Shown here one piece after another: positions 8,802-16,627 of a DNA stretch of 36,759 bases. The notes under the pieces were generated by a model that did no database searches, had not been told where the DNA came from, and worked only from the letters and a program-made list of their open reading frames with translations. How positions within the stretch are numbered: the stretch's first letter is position 1; every line of letters starts with the position of its first letter. The stretch covers positions 1 through 36,759 of the forward strand of contig CAMPBE010000010.1 in the NCBI GenBank assembly GCA_946636615.1. The letters run 5' to 3'. The translations under genes and the position numbers were made by a program. Origin of the DNA: an uncultured bacterium (GTDB lineage: Bacteria > Cyanobacteriota > Vampirovibrionia > Gastranaerophilales > Gastranaerophilaceae).

Positions 8802-9464
8802 CTAATATCCAAATTGCTCATGAGCATTTAGATATTCTTTTACTGTATTCAAAGAAGATTGAACAATACGTGTAACACGTGAAGGCGACAATCCAACCTG
8901 AGTTGCAATATCTTTCACTTGCATATTTCTATAAAATCTGTATTCTACAACTGTTCTTTCTTTTGCTGGCAATTTTGCAATCGCAGCTCTAATCATACGA
9001 CCCATTTCTGAAATTTCCGCACTTTCATCAGGTTGAGCATGAGGATCTTTTAGAAAATCAAAAGGTGAATCATTATCACTAGCAGCAGCAGCTAATCCGT
9101 CAATAGATAAAACTGTTTCATAAACAGCCTCTCGGACCTTAGCTTTTTGCATATCCATTCCTTCAACAGCTTCTTCCTCATCATATTCTTCATCCGGTCT
9201 ATGTTTCAGCGAATACCATTTGTACCTGATTCTCAATTCATTTCTGATCGCCCATCGGACTGCAGTAGCTATATATGCAGCATTATAACGTTCTAGCTGT
9301 TCCGGCGTTTTGTTCTTTATTAAAGCCTGAATTGCTAATATACCAATTGATACAAGTTCTTCATAATCAACCATATGCGCAGGTATTCTACGGTGTTCTA
9401 CCTTCGCAACTCTTTGTACCAAATCTATGTATTCTTGTAATTTATTTTTATTTTGCATAATCAT
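8802..9464 (-). CDS. RNA polymerase sigma factor, sigma-28/FliA type
   Basis: A 220-aa sigma-70-family factor with region 2 at about 25-85 ('DYEELVSIGILA', 'YIATAVRWAIRNELR') and region 4 at about 165-215 ('LPAKERTVVEYRFY', then the helix-turn-helix 'VKDIATQVGLSPSRVTRI'). It lacks region 1.1 and the long spacer of primary sigma factors. Placement right after flhB (27-base gap) and domain length point to the FliA/WhiG/SigD group. An ATG two codons downstream (9458) is an alternative start, as neither has a clear Shine-Dalgarno. A TATAAA box lies seven bases before the first ATG, so it may also have its own promoter. No anti-sigma FlgM is visible here. Confidence 0.85.
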   Translation of the reverse strand: MIMQNKNKLQEYIDLVQRVAKVEHRRIPAHMVDYEELVSIGILAIQALIKNKTPEQLERYNAAYIATAVRWAIRNELRIRYKWYSLKHRPDEEYDEEEAVEGMDMQKAKVREAVYETVLSIDGLAAAASDNDSPFDFLKDPHAQPDESAEISEMGRMIRAAIAKLPAKERTVVEYRFYRNMQVKDIATQVGLSPSRVTRIVQSSLNTVKEYLNAHEQFGY

Positions 9465-9491
9465 GATTACATTTATATTCTACCACAGATT

Positions 9492-10568
9492 TTAATTTGT
9501 ATGCCCTTTATTTGTAGTATTTTTTAAATTATACACGAATAAAAGAATTTCTGCGATTGCTTTGTACAATTCTGGCGGAATCTGCTGGTTTAAATCTACC
9601 ATTTTGTATAATGCCCTCGCGACCGGTGCATTTTCAATAACAGGAATACCATGTTCTCTTGCAATTCCTATTATCTTTTTTGCAATAAGTTCTGTACCTT
9701 TAGCTATAAGCATAGGAGATGCCATTTCCTCTGCCTTATACTTCAAAGCACAAGCAATATGTGTTGGATTTGTAACAACAAAATCTGCATCAGGAACTGC
9801 ATCCATCATACCTCTTTGAAGCATCTGCATACGACGCTGCCTTAATGCAGCCTTTACATTCGGATCACCTTCTGTGTTTTTGTATTCATCTTTAATTTCT
9901 TTAAAAGACATCTTTTGGTCTTTTAAAAATTTCCATTTCGTAACCCCATAATCTGCTGCAGAGATAATCAAAAAGGCAATACAAGCTTTAAAAATAAACT
10001 CCGTTATAAGTTTTCCAAACTCAATCATTACAGCAAAATTGTTGTCTATTGCAGCAAGCATCAATATACTTTCAATATGATCCATGTAAACGCTGTAGCC
10101 AATAAAGCCCAACAATGCAACTTTTACAATATTTTTAAACAATTCAAATAATGTTTTAATCGACATTATATTCTTAAAATATTTTGTAGGATTAAGCTTA
10201 TCAAGCTTTGGGACAAGCGGAGCTGTTGCAACCAACGGTCCTACCTGAATAAAATCAGCTAATATTGCCATAAACCAAGCTATAAATAGAATTGGACCAA
10301 TAATCAAAACCGTACATTTTAATGTAACCGTAACAATATAAGTATTACCGATTCCGTCAAGATGCGCATTTGGAATTTGCTCATATAAAAGAGTATAGAG
10401 CTGAATTATTTGATCCCAAATAAAGGGCGCCAAGCCAAAAATAACAGAAAACAAAACAAGCAATGAAATAGCTGTTGAAAAGTCTTTTGACTTTACAACC
10501 TGACCTTCTTTTCGAGCCTGCTCAAGTTTTCTTGGAGTGGCATCAAATTGTTTATCTTCATCACCCAT
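9492..10568 (-). CDS. flhB: FlhB / type III export switch protein
   Basis: A 358-aa inner-membrane export-gate component of the flagellar or injectisome type III system. The N-terminus 'ATPRKLEQARKEGQV' is the family signature, followed by four membrane spans (about 30-55, 80-110, 145-170, 185-210). The cytoplasmic domain carries the autocleavage site N267-P268-T269-H270, so substrate-specificity switching should be intact. Length and motifs fit FlhB (and SctU); the sigma-28-like neighbour favours the flagellar type. No other flagellar gene is in the window. It has AAGGA about nine bases before the ATG and its own candidate promoter. Confidence 0.92.
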   Translation of the reverse strand: MGDEDKQFDATPRKLEQARKEGQVVKSKDFSTAISLLVLFSVIFGLAPFIWDQIIQLYTLLYEQIPNAHLDGIGNTYIVTVTLKCTVLIIGPILFIAWFMAILADFIQVGPLVATAPLVPKLDKLNPTKYFKNIMSIKTLFELFKNIVKVALLGFIGYSVYMDHIESILMLAAIDNNFAVMIEFGKLITEFIFKACIAFLIISAADYGVTKWKFLKDQKMSFKEIKDEYKNTEGDPNVKAALRQRRMQMLQRGMMDAVPDADFVVTNPTHIACALKYKAEEMASPMLIAKGTELIAKKIIGIAREHGIPVIENAPVARALYKMVDLNQQIPPELYKAIAEILLFVYNLKNTTNKGHTN

Positions 10569-10588
10569 ATGCTATTTCCTTAATGAAT

Positions 10589-10616
10589 ATTATAGCATGG
10601 TCAAAATTTATCCCAA
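10589..10616 (-). promoter_or_regulatory. Candidate promoter of flhB
   Basis: On the minus strand, TTGGGA (10611-10616), a 16-base spacer and a perfect TATAAT (10589-10594), with a short leader holding AAGGA before the ATG at 10568. It would allow flhB and the sigma gene to be transcribed apart from the upstream deoC cluster. Confidence 0.5.
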
Positions 10617-10639
10617 AAGAAGCTTTACGCATCTTTTTT

Positions 10640-11191
10640 TTAATCTTTTTGTTCACTCTCTACTTTATTTTCTTCTATTTTCTTTTCCGAAACTTTTTCT
10701 TCGGTGTTATTTTCTTTTAATTCGGTTTTTTCTTTATTTTCTGCTTTTATTTCGACAGGTTTTTCCTCAATTTCAGACTTTTGCTTCTTTTCATTACCTG
10801 CTTCTCTTGCTTCTTTTATAATTTCTTTTGTTTTGTTATTAATTTCTTCATATTTTACTAATTTGTCATAATATTTTTCTGCAAAAGGAAGAGTATATTT
10901 ATCAGTAAAATATTTACCGATAAGAACAGAGGCAATTCCTCCCACCAAACCAAACAACAAATTATATTTTGTATGAGATTTAGCAGTTTTCTTCAAAGCT
11001 TCTTTTGTCACATCCTTTTTATTAACCAAGACAAATTTATCAACAGTTTCTAATATTCCGTATGTTGCAAGAAACCCCTCAACAAATTGTGCTCCTCTTA
11101 ATTGAGACATGTAACCCCTCTTTGTATAAAGAGTAGATTCTTTTTGTTCATAAGGCTGCGCTGAAGTAAAACTTACATTTTTAACTTGCAT
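10640..11191 (-). CDS. Small membrane-anchored protein with charged coiled-coil tail
   Basis: A 183-aa protein of unknown function. I place the start at 11191 because AAAGGAG lies seven bases before that ATG, inside the frame extension to 11209. The N-terminus 'VKNVSFTSAQP' has the same 'SFT' motif found in the cysteine protein at 4552. Residues about 72-92 form one glycine-containing membrane span ('LFGLVGGIASVLIG'). The last 70 residues are almost all Lys and Glu with heptad-like spacing, probably a cytoplasmic coiled coil. It lies 50 bases after deoC and may be read with it. Confidence 0.65.
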   Translation of the reverse strand: MQVKNVSFTSAQPYEQKESTLYTKRGYMSQLRGAQFVEGFLATYGILETVDKFVLVNKKDVTKEALKKTAKSHTKYNLLFGLVGGIASVLIGKYFTDKYTLPFAEKYYDKLVKYEEINNKTKEIIKEAREAGNEKKQKSEIEEKPVEIKAENKEKTELKENNTEEKVSEKKIEENKVESEQKD

Positions 11192-11241
11192 ATATTTCTC
11201 CTTTGGCAATATAAAAACAAAACAGGAAAATATTTGCTATA

Positions 11242-11892
11242 TTATGAAGCAATCTTTACACCGGAGCTTGTACCTAATCTTTCGGCTCCCGCTTCTAGCA
11301 TTTTTACGGCAGTTTCTTTATCTCTTATGCCACCTGATGCTTTAACTTTTAATCCGTATGGTGAAACAGTTTTGTACATAAGTTCAACATCTTCAACTTT
11401 AGCTCCGACGCCACCTTTTACAAAACCTGTTGATGTTTTTACAAAATCAGCTCCGGCTTCAATACACAATTCACAAGCTTTTTTTATTTCATCTTTTTCT
11501 AACAAATCTGTTTCCAAAATAACTTTCAAAGGCTTATCAACACAGGCTTTTTTTACATTTTTTATATCATTTACAACAAAATCATCATCTCTGTTTTTTA
11601 TTGCTGTGACATTAATAACCATATCAATTTCATCAGCGCCATCTTCAACAGCTTTTTTTGCCTCGTAAGCTTTTACATCAGTTCTGTTTGCTCCGAGTGG
11701 AAAACCTATTACCGTAACAACTTTCACATCGGATCCTTTCAAATTTTCTTTTGCAAGCTTAACATACGCAGGATTAACACAAACCCCCAAAAAATTATAT
11801 TCTTTTGCTTCATCAAAAAGTTTTATTAAATCTTCCATTTTTGCATCTTGTTTTAATAAAGTGTGTTCAATGTGTTTGTTAATATTTTCCAT
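11242..11892 (-). CDS. deoC: Deoxyribose-phosphate aldolase
   Basis: A 216-aa class I aldolase that splits 2-deoxyribose 5-phosphate into glyceraldehyde 3-phosphate and acetaldehyde. D90 ('DEIDMVIN'), the Schiff-base Lys K152 ('VKTSTGF') and K184 ('KASGGIR') are all present. Full length for the bacterial family. I choose the ATG at 11892 over the TTG at 11898 because AAGGAG sits six bases before the ATG and touches the TTG. Its ribosome-binding site is within the last codons of metF (2-base gap), so the two are probably translationally linked. It salvages deoxynucleoside carbon; thyX for dTMP is elsewhere in the window. Confidence 0.96.
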   Translation of the reverse strand: MENINKHIEHTLLKQDAKMEDLIKLFDEAKEYNFLGVCVNPAYVKLAKENLKGSDVKVVTVIGFPLGANRTDVKAYEAKKAVEDGADEIDMVINVTAIKNRDDDFVVNDIKNVKKACVDKPLKVILETDLLEKDEIKKACELCIEAGADFVKTSTGFVKGGVGAKVEDVELMYKTVSPYGLKVKASGGIRDKETAVKMLEAGAERLGTSSGVKIAS

Positions 11893-11894
11893 AA

Positions 11895-12731
11895 TCAACT
11901 CCTTATATTATCTAAAATTTTTGATACTGAATATGATTTATTTAATGTATAAAAATGAAGTTTATTCTGATTATTTTTAATTAAATCAAGACACTGCTCC
12001 GTCGCATAATCAATTCCGAATTTTACTAATTCACTACCATCATATTTCTCAACTGCGGCTTTAAATTTTTTCGGAAGTGTAATTCTTGCAAGAGCAGTCA
12101 TTTTTTTAACCTGCTTTTTGCTTATTACAGGCATTATGCCTGCAACAACAGGAACTTTTATTCCTTCTTTACCTACTCTTTCCAAAAAATTATAAAATTT
12201 TAAATTATCAAAAAACAATTGAGTAAATATAGCATCAGCACCTGTTTCTACCTTATTTTTCAAATACAAAATATCTGAATTTAAATCAGCGCTCTCTATG
12301 TGTCCCTCCGGATATCCAGCAACCCCGACAGACAATTTCGTTTTTTCATTTATAAATTTTACAAGCTCATTTGCATAATTAAAATCATATTTACGCAAAG
12401 TAATATCCTCGGGAATATCTCCTCTTAAAGCTAATATTTTATCTACACCTAAATATTCTATAGCTTTTATTCCTTCTTCTACACTTTCAAAAGAAGACGA
12501 GATACACGTAAAATGAGGCATTACATCAAACCCAATATCATTAATTTTTGAAATTAAATCAAAAGACTTATTCCCTTTTCCTCCAGCTCCACAAGTAAGT
12601 GATACAAAAGCAGGCTGATACTTTTTAATAATTTTCAATTCTTCCAAAAGTTTTTCCTCGTCTGCCTTTGGAGGAAAAACTTCAAATGATATTGTCAAAT
12701 CTTTATTATTGTATATTTGCTCAAGTTTCAT
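11895..12731 (-). CDS. metF: Methylenetetrahydrofolate reductase
   Basis: A 278-aa FAD-dependent enzyme that reduces 5,10-methylene-THF to 5-methyl-THF for methionine synthesis. The catalytic Glu is E17 in 'SFEVFPP', followed by 'LALRGD', 'AGYPEGH', 'QLFFD' and the terminal 'HFYTLN', all conserved in MetF. Length is close to bacterial MetF (about 290). It starts two bases after the phosphohexomutase stop and abuts deoC, giving a three-gene operon. No clear Shine-Dalgarno at the right distance, so it may rely on re-initiation. Confidence 0.95.
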   Translation of the reverse strand: MKLEQIYNNKDLTISFEVFPPKADEEKLLEELKIIKKYQPAFVSLTCGAGGKGNKSFDLISKINDIGFDVMPHFTCISSSFESVEEGIKAIEYLGVDKILALRGDIPEDITLRKYDFNYANELVKFINEKTKLSVGVAGYPEGHIESADLNSDILYLKNKVETGADAIFTQLFFDNLKFYNFLERVGKEGIKVPVVAGIMPVISKKQVKKMTALARITLPKKFKAAVEKYDGSELVKFGIDYATEQCLDLIKNNQNKLHFYTLNKSYSVSKILDNIRS

Positions 12732-12733
12732 GA

Positions 12734-14998
12734 TTAAAATTTATATTCCGGTATTACAAACGGTTCATTATTTGCATCTTTATCGACAAATTCAAGATAA
12801 TATCTCATTGCAACATCTTTTGCAGAATTGTAGAATTTATCATCTACATATTTTTTATGTAATTCAGTTCTTTCTCCTGAATAATTTCCAAGAATTGTTG
12901 CATATGTTTCTATAACAGATTTATCAGCTCCCCCACCATATGCCTTTGTTTTTGCATCTGTACCTGACGGACGAATTTCAATATACTTATCCGTAAATTC
13001 AAGATAAGTACCATCACCAACAAACTTTATAGATACTAAATTATTAAAATCAAGACTTGCAAATGAATCATTCAAAACTTCTCTGACATTTTCCAAAGTC
13101 ATTTTACCTTCTTTAACAGAAATTGCCATTGACAAATAGAACAAATCATTTTTGGTTCTTTTTTCTTCGCCTAATATTTTTTCTTTCTTCAACTTATTTA
13201 TATCAGGTTCAGACTCATTATAATAAGCAATATCAACCCTTGTATCAAACCTTCCGACTATATTATTCTCTTCGAATATATTAACCAAATATTCAGACAA
13301 TGATTTCTTTTCTTTTTCAAGTTTTGAAACAAGAGCAGATGCAACAATTATAGCCTCTGTTGCACTCTTTTCTCTCATTGCTATTGCAAATCTGCCGTTT
13401 TGCGACTTAATAAGTTCTTCACAACCCATAATCATACCGCCGGATTCTTCGCCTCCAAACAACAGCCTTGGGTTCGAACCTAAATTAATAGAATTCCCAA
13501 ATACATCATCGACAACAACATCCTTATCATGATGTAATTTTAGCTGCAATTCTACTTTTTTCATTATATTCGCAATTTCTTTGAATCCTACAGGCACATT
13601 AACAACTTTGACCCCCTGATTTTTTGCCCACTCATCCCAAGAAAGCGCAGATGCAGTCGTTTTAATCATAAATCGAGGGTGGTTACTCCATAAGTTTTGC
13701 GCTTTCAACTGTTTTGTTTCAAAATCCATAAGCATTAAAAAGGCTTGATTTGCTGTAAACACAGTTAAAATTGTATCTTTACCTAATTCAATATAATCAA
13801 TACCTGCTTCCTTTAATGCCTCTATTCTTTTTATATTTTCTGTTTGGCATATAGTCAATCTGTCGTGATCAGGATCCGTAATTAAAACTACCGTACCCTC
13901 AGGGAAATCTCTCAATTTTTCGTCGTAATACAAAGTTTTTATAACAGGGAAAAATTTTTCACCCGACTGAGTTTTTGCAATAACTGTCGCATCTACAGAA
14001 TAATCATAAAATGCTTTTTCTCCTTTCGGTGTATGGTCATATTTCCCGATTGAGTGAAAAAACGGATCTTCTTCCGTATTAAACCAAACGAATTTGCCAT
14101 CTATATTAAGTTTTTTCAAAACTCTGCTTAGCGTTCTGTAAGCAGATCCTCCAACATTTTCGATAACAATTTTATTTTTAAAATCTTCTATTAAATCAAG
14201 GTTAAAATCCTTTGCAACACCGGACTTGAGGTATTCTATATACAAATCAACCCCGTCATCAAAAGATTTTAAAACTTTTTCATCAATCAAAGGATTATCT
14301 TGCGCAGAAATTTTGATTTCATAACTACCATTTTTTTCGGTCAAATCAAAAATTTCTTGAATTTTGCTTACAAATTCCATTGATTCTTCAGGCAGGTACT
14401 GACTACCTTGTGAATTCAGGTCTTTTGTCGCATTTTTGACGGAAATTCCGTGGCTAGATGTAATGTATTCACCACCCAAAAGGTCTAATTTGAATGCTAA
14501 AAATGACGCAAGCCAAATGGGAATAGATTTTTTACCTTCCGGCACAAGAGTTCTTATCCCTTGAGCAGCTTGAATTCTTGTGATAGCATCCAAAAACAGG
14601 TCTGAATTGTAGCGAACTTCTCTGCCTGCGACTTTGACAATTTGTTTTCCTTTATATTTTTCATTTGCAACAAGTGCCTTGGCCAATGTTGCAAGAACAA
14701 CACCAACCAAATTTATTGGAAATCTTGTATCTTGAGGGTACAAAATATTTTGCGGTCCCCTAATTCCTGCAGTTGAAACTTTTGCCTCTTTAGCGTATCC
14801 GGCAAACCATTCTTTCAAGCCTAAGCCACAAGGATTTTCTTCAGGATCATAGTCGTCCAAATGTTCTTTGTACAATGTAAAAGTAAATTCTCCGGTATTG
14901 GAAAAATCCATCAATTCAAGATTTTTTATATAATCGGGTGTTTTGTCGTAAACACTCTTAAATAATTCATTTTCAAGTTCAACTGTTGAAACTCGCAT
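12734..14998 (-). CDS. Alpha-D-phosphohexomutase (large form)
   Basis: A 754-aa protein of the phosphoglucomutase/phosphomannomutase superfamily, which interconverts sugar 1- and 6-phosphates. Substrate loop 'STAGIRG' (75-81), metal loop 'DPDHDR' (375-380), sugar loop 'GGEESGG' (515-521) and phosphate loop 'RPSGTD' near 690 are present. The phosphoserine loop reads T-S-S-H-G-I (180-185, Ser182) instead of the usual T-A-S-H-N-P. It is longer than PGM/PMM (450-570 aa), with insertions between motifs. The start is at 14998, since AGGAG lies about six bases before that ATG, whereas the frame opens at 15016. Lead gene of a likely operon with metF and deoC. Glucose or mannose specificity cannot be decided. 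Confidence 0.85.
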   Translation of the reverse strand: MRVSTVELENELFKSVYDKTPDYIKNLELMDFSNTGEFTFTLYKEHLDDYDPEENPCGLGLKEWFAGYAKEAKVSTAGIRGPQNILYPQDTRFPINLVGVVLATLAKALVANEKYKGKQIVKVAGREVRYNSDLFLDAITRIQAAQGIRTLVPEGKKSIPIWLASFLAFKLDLLGGEYITSSHGISVKNATKDLNSQGSQYLPEESMEFVSKIQEIFDLTEKNGSYEIKISAQDNPLIDEKVLKSFDDGVDLYIEYLKSGVAKDFNLDLIEDFKNKIVIENVGGSAYRTLSRVLKKLNIDGKFVWFNTEEDPFFHSIGKYDHTPKGEKAFYDYSVDATVIAKTQSGEKFFPVIKTLYYDEKLRDFPEGTVVLITDPDHDRLTICQTENIKRIEALKEAGIDYIELGKDTILTVFTANQAFLMLMDFETKQLKAQNLWSNHPRFMIKTTASALSWDEWAKNQGVKVVNVPVGFKEIANIMKKVELQLKLHHDKDVVVDDVFGNSINLGSNPRLLFGGEESGGMIMGCEELIKSQNGRFAIAMREKSATEAIIVASALVSKLEKEKKSLSEYLVNIFEENNIVGRFDTRVDIAYYNESEPDINKLKKEKILGEEKRTKNDLFYLSMAISVKEGKMTLENVREVLNDSFASLDFNNLVSIKFVGDGTYLEFTDKYIEIRPSGTDAKTKAYGGGADKSVIETYATILGNYSGERTELHKKYVDDKFYNSAKDVAMRYYLEFVDKDANNEPFVIPEYKF

Positions 14999-15011
14999 AC
15001 AATCTCCTTTT

Positions 15012-15081
15012 GTCATTCTGAGCCGATTGAGATAAGGATTCCTCGCTTCATTCTGAATGACAATATTGGGCGAAGAATCTC
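15012..15081. repeat. Cluster of degenerate palindromic repeat copies
   Basis: Three degenerate, alternately oriented copies of the element seen intact at 31438-31465. A reverse copy begins GTCATTCTGAGC at 15012, a forward copy runs 15035-15061 ending CTGAATGAC, and a reverse copy ends GCGAAGAATCTC at 15070-15081. TTGTCATTC (15010-15018) can pair with GAATGACAA (15055-15063). They lie between the phosphohexomutase start and plsC, where promoters would be expected. Confidence 0.65.
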
Positions 15082-15167
15082 ATAAAATTACCAGCACAAT
15101 TTTATATTAAATTCTTGTATTATGCAAATTTTTAATATACAATTTTATTATATAGAAGGGATATGTT

Positions 15168-15842
15168 TTGAAAGATTATAAAAAATATACGCACAGAAAA
15201 GCTTCTTTTTATAATATTTGGAGAACTATTTTCCAATGGATTATTTGTAGAATATTTTACATGATCAGATTGAAAGTTGTTTATCAATTAAAAGTTGAAG
15301 GATTAGAAAATATTCCTAAGGACAACAATTATATAGTCTGTGCGAACCACTTATCAACCCTTGATCCACCTATGCTTGCTGGTATTTTTCCAAACAGAGT
15401 ATCTTTTATGGCTAAGCAAGAACTTTTTGATATTCCGTTTATTTGTTGGTGGATTGATTGGATGGGAACTTTTGCCGTAAACAGAGAAAGTCTCGATCCT
15501 TCTACTGTAAAAACAGTTATGGAAATAAAAAAAAGCAAGTGGAAATGGGTTTTTGGGATTTTTCCTCAAGGTACCAGAGGTGTTCCAGGAGAAATAAAAG
15601 GAGTAACTAAAGGGTTTGCGGGACTTGCAAGAATAACAAAATGTTCTGTTCTTCCCGTTGGAATTGTTGGGACTGAAAAAGCTACGCACATACCGTTTTC
15701 AGGAAAAGTAACAGTAAGAATAGGTAAGCCAATACCTTATGAAAAAGATCCGGATATTGTTGTTCAAAAATGGAAAGAACAAATTCAGGAATTAACAGGT
15801 TTTAAATGTATTGAAGAAGAATTAGGAGTAAAGAATGGCTAG
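15168..15842 (+). CDS. plsC: 1-acyl-sn-glycerol-3-phosphate acyltransferase (PlsC family), copy 1
   Basis: A 224-aa acyltransferase that adds the second fatty acid to make phosphatidic acid. The catalytic H-x4-D motif is 'NHLSTLD' (H61, D66) and the substrate motif is 'FPQGTRG' (132-138). A membrane-proximal hydrophobic stretch lies at about 20-40. Length is typical. It starts at TTG (15168), since the nearby ATG is followed at once by a stop and GAAGGG is correctly placed for the TTG. The second plsC overlaps its end by 8 bases. Confidence 0.93.
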   Translation: MKDYKKYTHRKASFYNIWRTIFQWIICRIFYMIRLKVVYQLKVEGLENIPKDNNYIVCANHLSTLDPPMLAGIFPNRVSFMAKQELFDIPFICWWIDWMGTFAVNRESLDPSTVKTVMEIKKSKWKWVFGIFPQGTRGVPGEIKGVTKGFAGLARITKCSVLPVGIVGTEKATHIPFSGKVTVRIGKPIPYEKDPDIVVQKWKEQIQELTGFKCIEEELGVKNG

Positions 15843-16521
15843 CAAAGAACCGAGAAATTACAACCGACGTTACAAAGAAGAATATAATATTTTTAGAACA
15901 ATATTTTACTTTTCTTTTATGCATACTGTAGTTATACCTTTTATGCACGTATTCTTCGATTATAAGATTGAAGGTAAAGAAAATATTCCAAAAAATGGAA
16001 AATTTATTTATACAGCAAATCATGTTTCACACTTTGATCCACCTATGGTGTCATGGGCATGCTACAAACCTATTGCATATATGGCAAAAAAAGAATTATT
16101 CCAAAAAGGTGATAAGTGGGAATTTTTAGTAAAAAGATTAGGTGCATTTGCTGTTGACAGAACAAAGCCAGAAATTGCAACTTTTAAAACAGTCCGTGAT
16201 ATTTTGTCTACAAAATGGTCTTTGGGAGTATTTCCTCAAGGTGGTATAAGAGAATACGGCTCTGATATAGCAGACTTAAAGAAAGGATTTGTCGTAATAG
16301 CTAAAAATGCGAAAGCAGACATCATTCCTGTTGCAATTGCTAATTGGGGAGGTTATCCAAAATTAAAACCTTTTAGACGCAGTACAGTAGAACTTCATAT
16401 TGGAAAGCCAATCTCACATGAGCTGCCTGAAGATGAAATTATCCGCCAATGGTGTGCACATATTACTAAGTTTGCGGATTACAAATGTTCACTATCTAAA
16501 CAAGAGGTAAATGTTAATTAG
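15835..16521 (+). CDS. 1-acyl-sn-glycerol-3-phosphate acyltransferase (PlsC family), copy 2
   Basis: A 228-aa paralogue of the preceding gene. H63/D68 form 'NHVSHFD', and 'FPQGGIRE' (133-140) replaces FPQGTRG, so the Thr of the glycerol-phosphate-binding motif is missing. It keeps the lipid-facing N-terminal hydrophobic stretch. The 8-base overlap with copy 1 implies coupled translation. The two probably differ in acyl-chain or acceptor preference; lysophospholipid or ornithine-lipid acceptors are possible. Confidence 0.88.
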   Translation: MASKEPRNYNRRYKEEYNIFRTIFYFSFMHTVVIPFMHVFFDYKIEGKENIPKNGKFIYTANHVSHFDPPMVSWACYKPIAYMAKKELFQKGDKWEFLVKRLGAFAVDRTKPEIATFKTVRDILSTKWSLGVFPQGGIREYGSDIADLKKGFVVIAKNAKADIIPVAIANWGGYPKLKPFRRSTVELHIGKPISHELPEDEIIRQWCAHITKFADYKCSLSKQEVNVN

Positions 16522-16614
16522 AATAAAGCGAATAAGTTCTTATCATAAAAATTGCATAGATAAAATTTTATCAATACTGCTTTATAAAATGACTTATTAG
16601 CCTTTTCGCTTATT
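16522..16614. repeat. Imperfect inverted repeat between convergent genes
   Basis: AATAAAGCG and AATAAGT (16522-16537) pair, with a bulge, to ACTTATT (16592-16598) and CGCTTATT (16607-16614). The loop contains the palindrome GATAAAATTTTATC (16559-16572). It lies between the converging plsC copy 2 and typA. Without a clean T-tract it is only a possible two-way terminator. Confidence 0.45.
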
Positions 16615-16627
16615 TACCTATTCACTT

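Noticed and set aside
9492-10568. Injectisome SctU rather than FlhB
   Set aside because: Not excluded, but no secretin or needle genes are here and the neighbour is a FliA-type sigma factor.
10475-10821. Plus-strand frames opposite flhB and the coiled-coil gene
   Set aside because: They arise from Lys/Glu-rich codons on the minus strand, run across a promoter and a gene boundary, and have no ribosome-binding site.
11186-11668. 160-codon plus-strand frame opposite deoC
   Set aside because: deoC on the minus strand is a complete enzyme with its catalytic residues; the opposite frame is a Ser/Thr/Phe-rich shadow.
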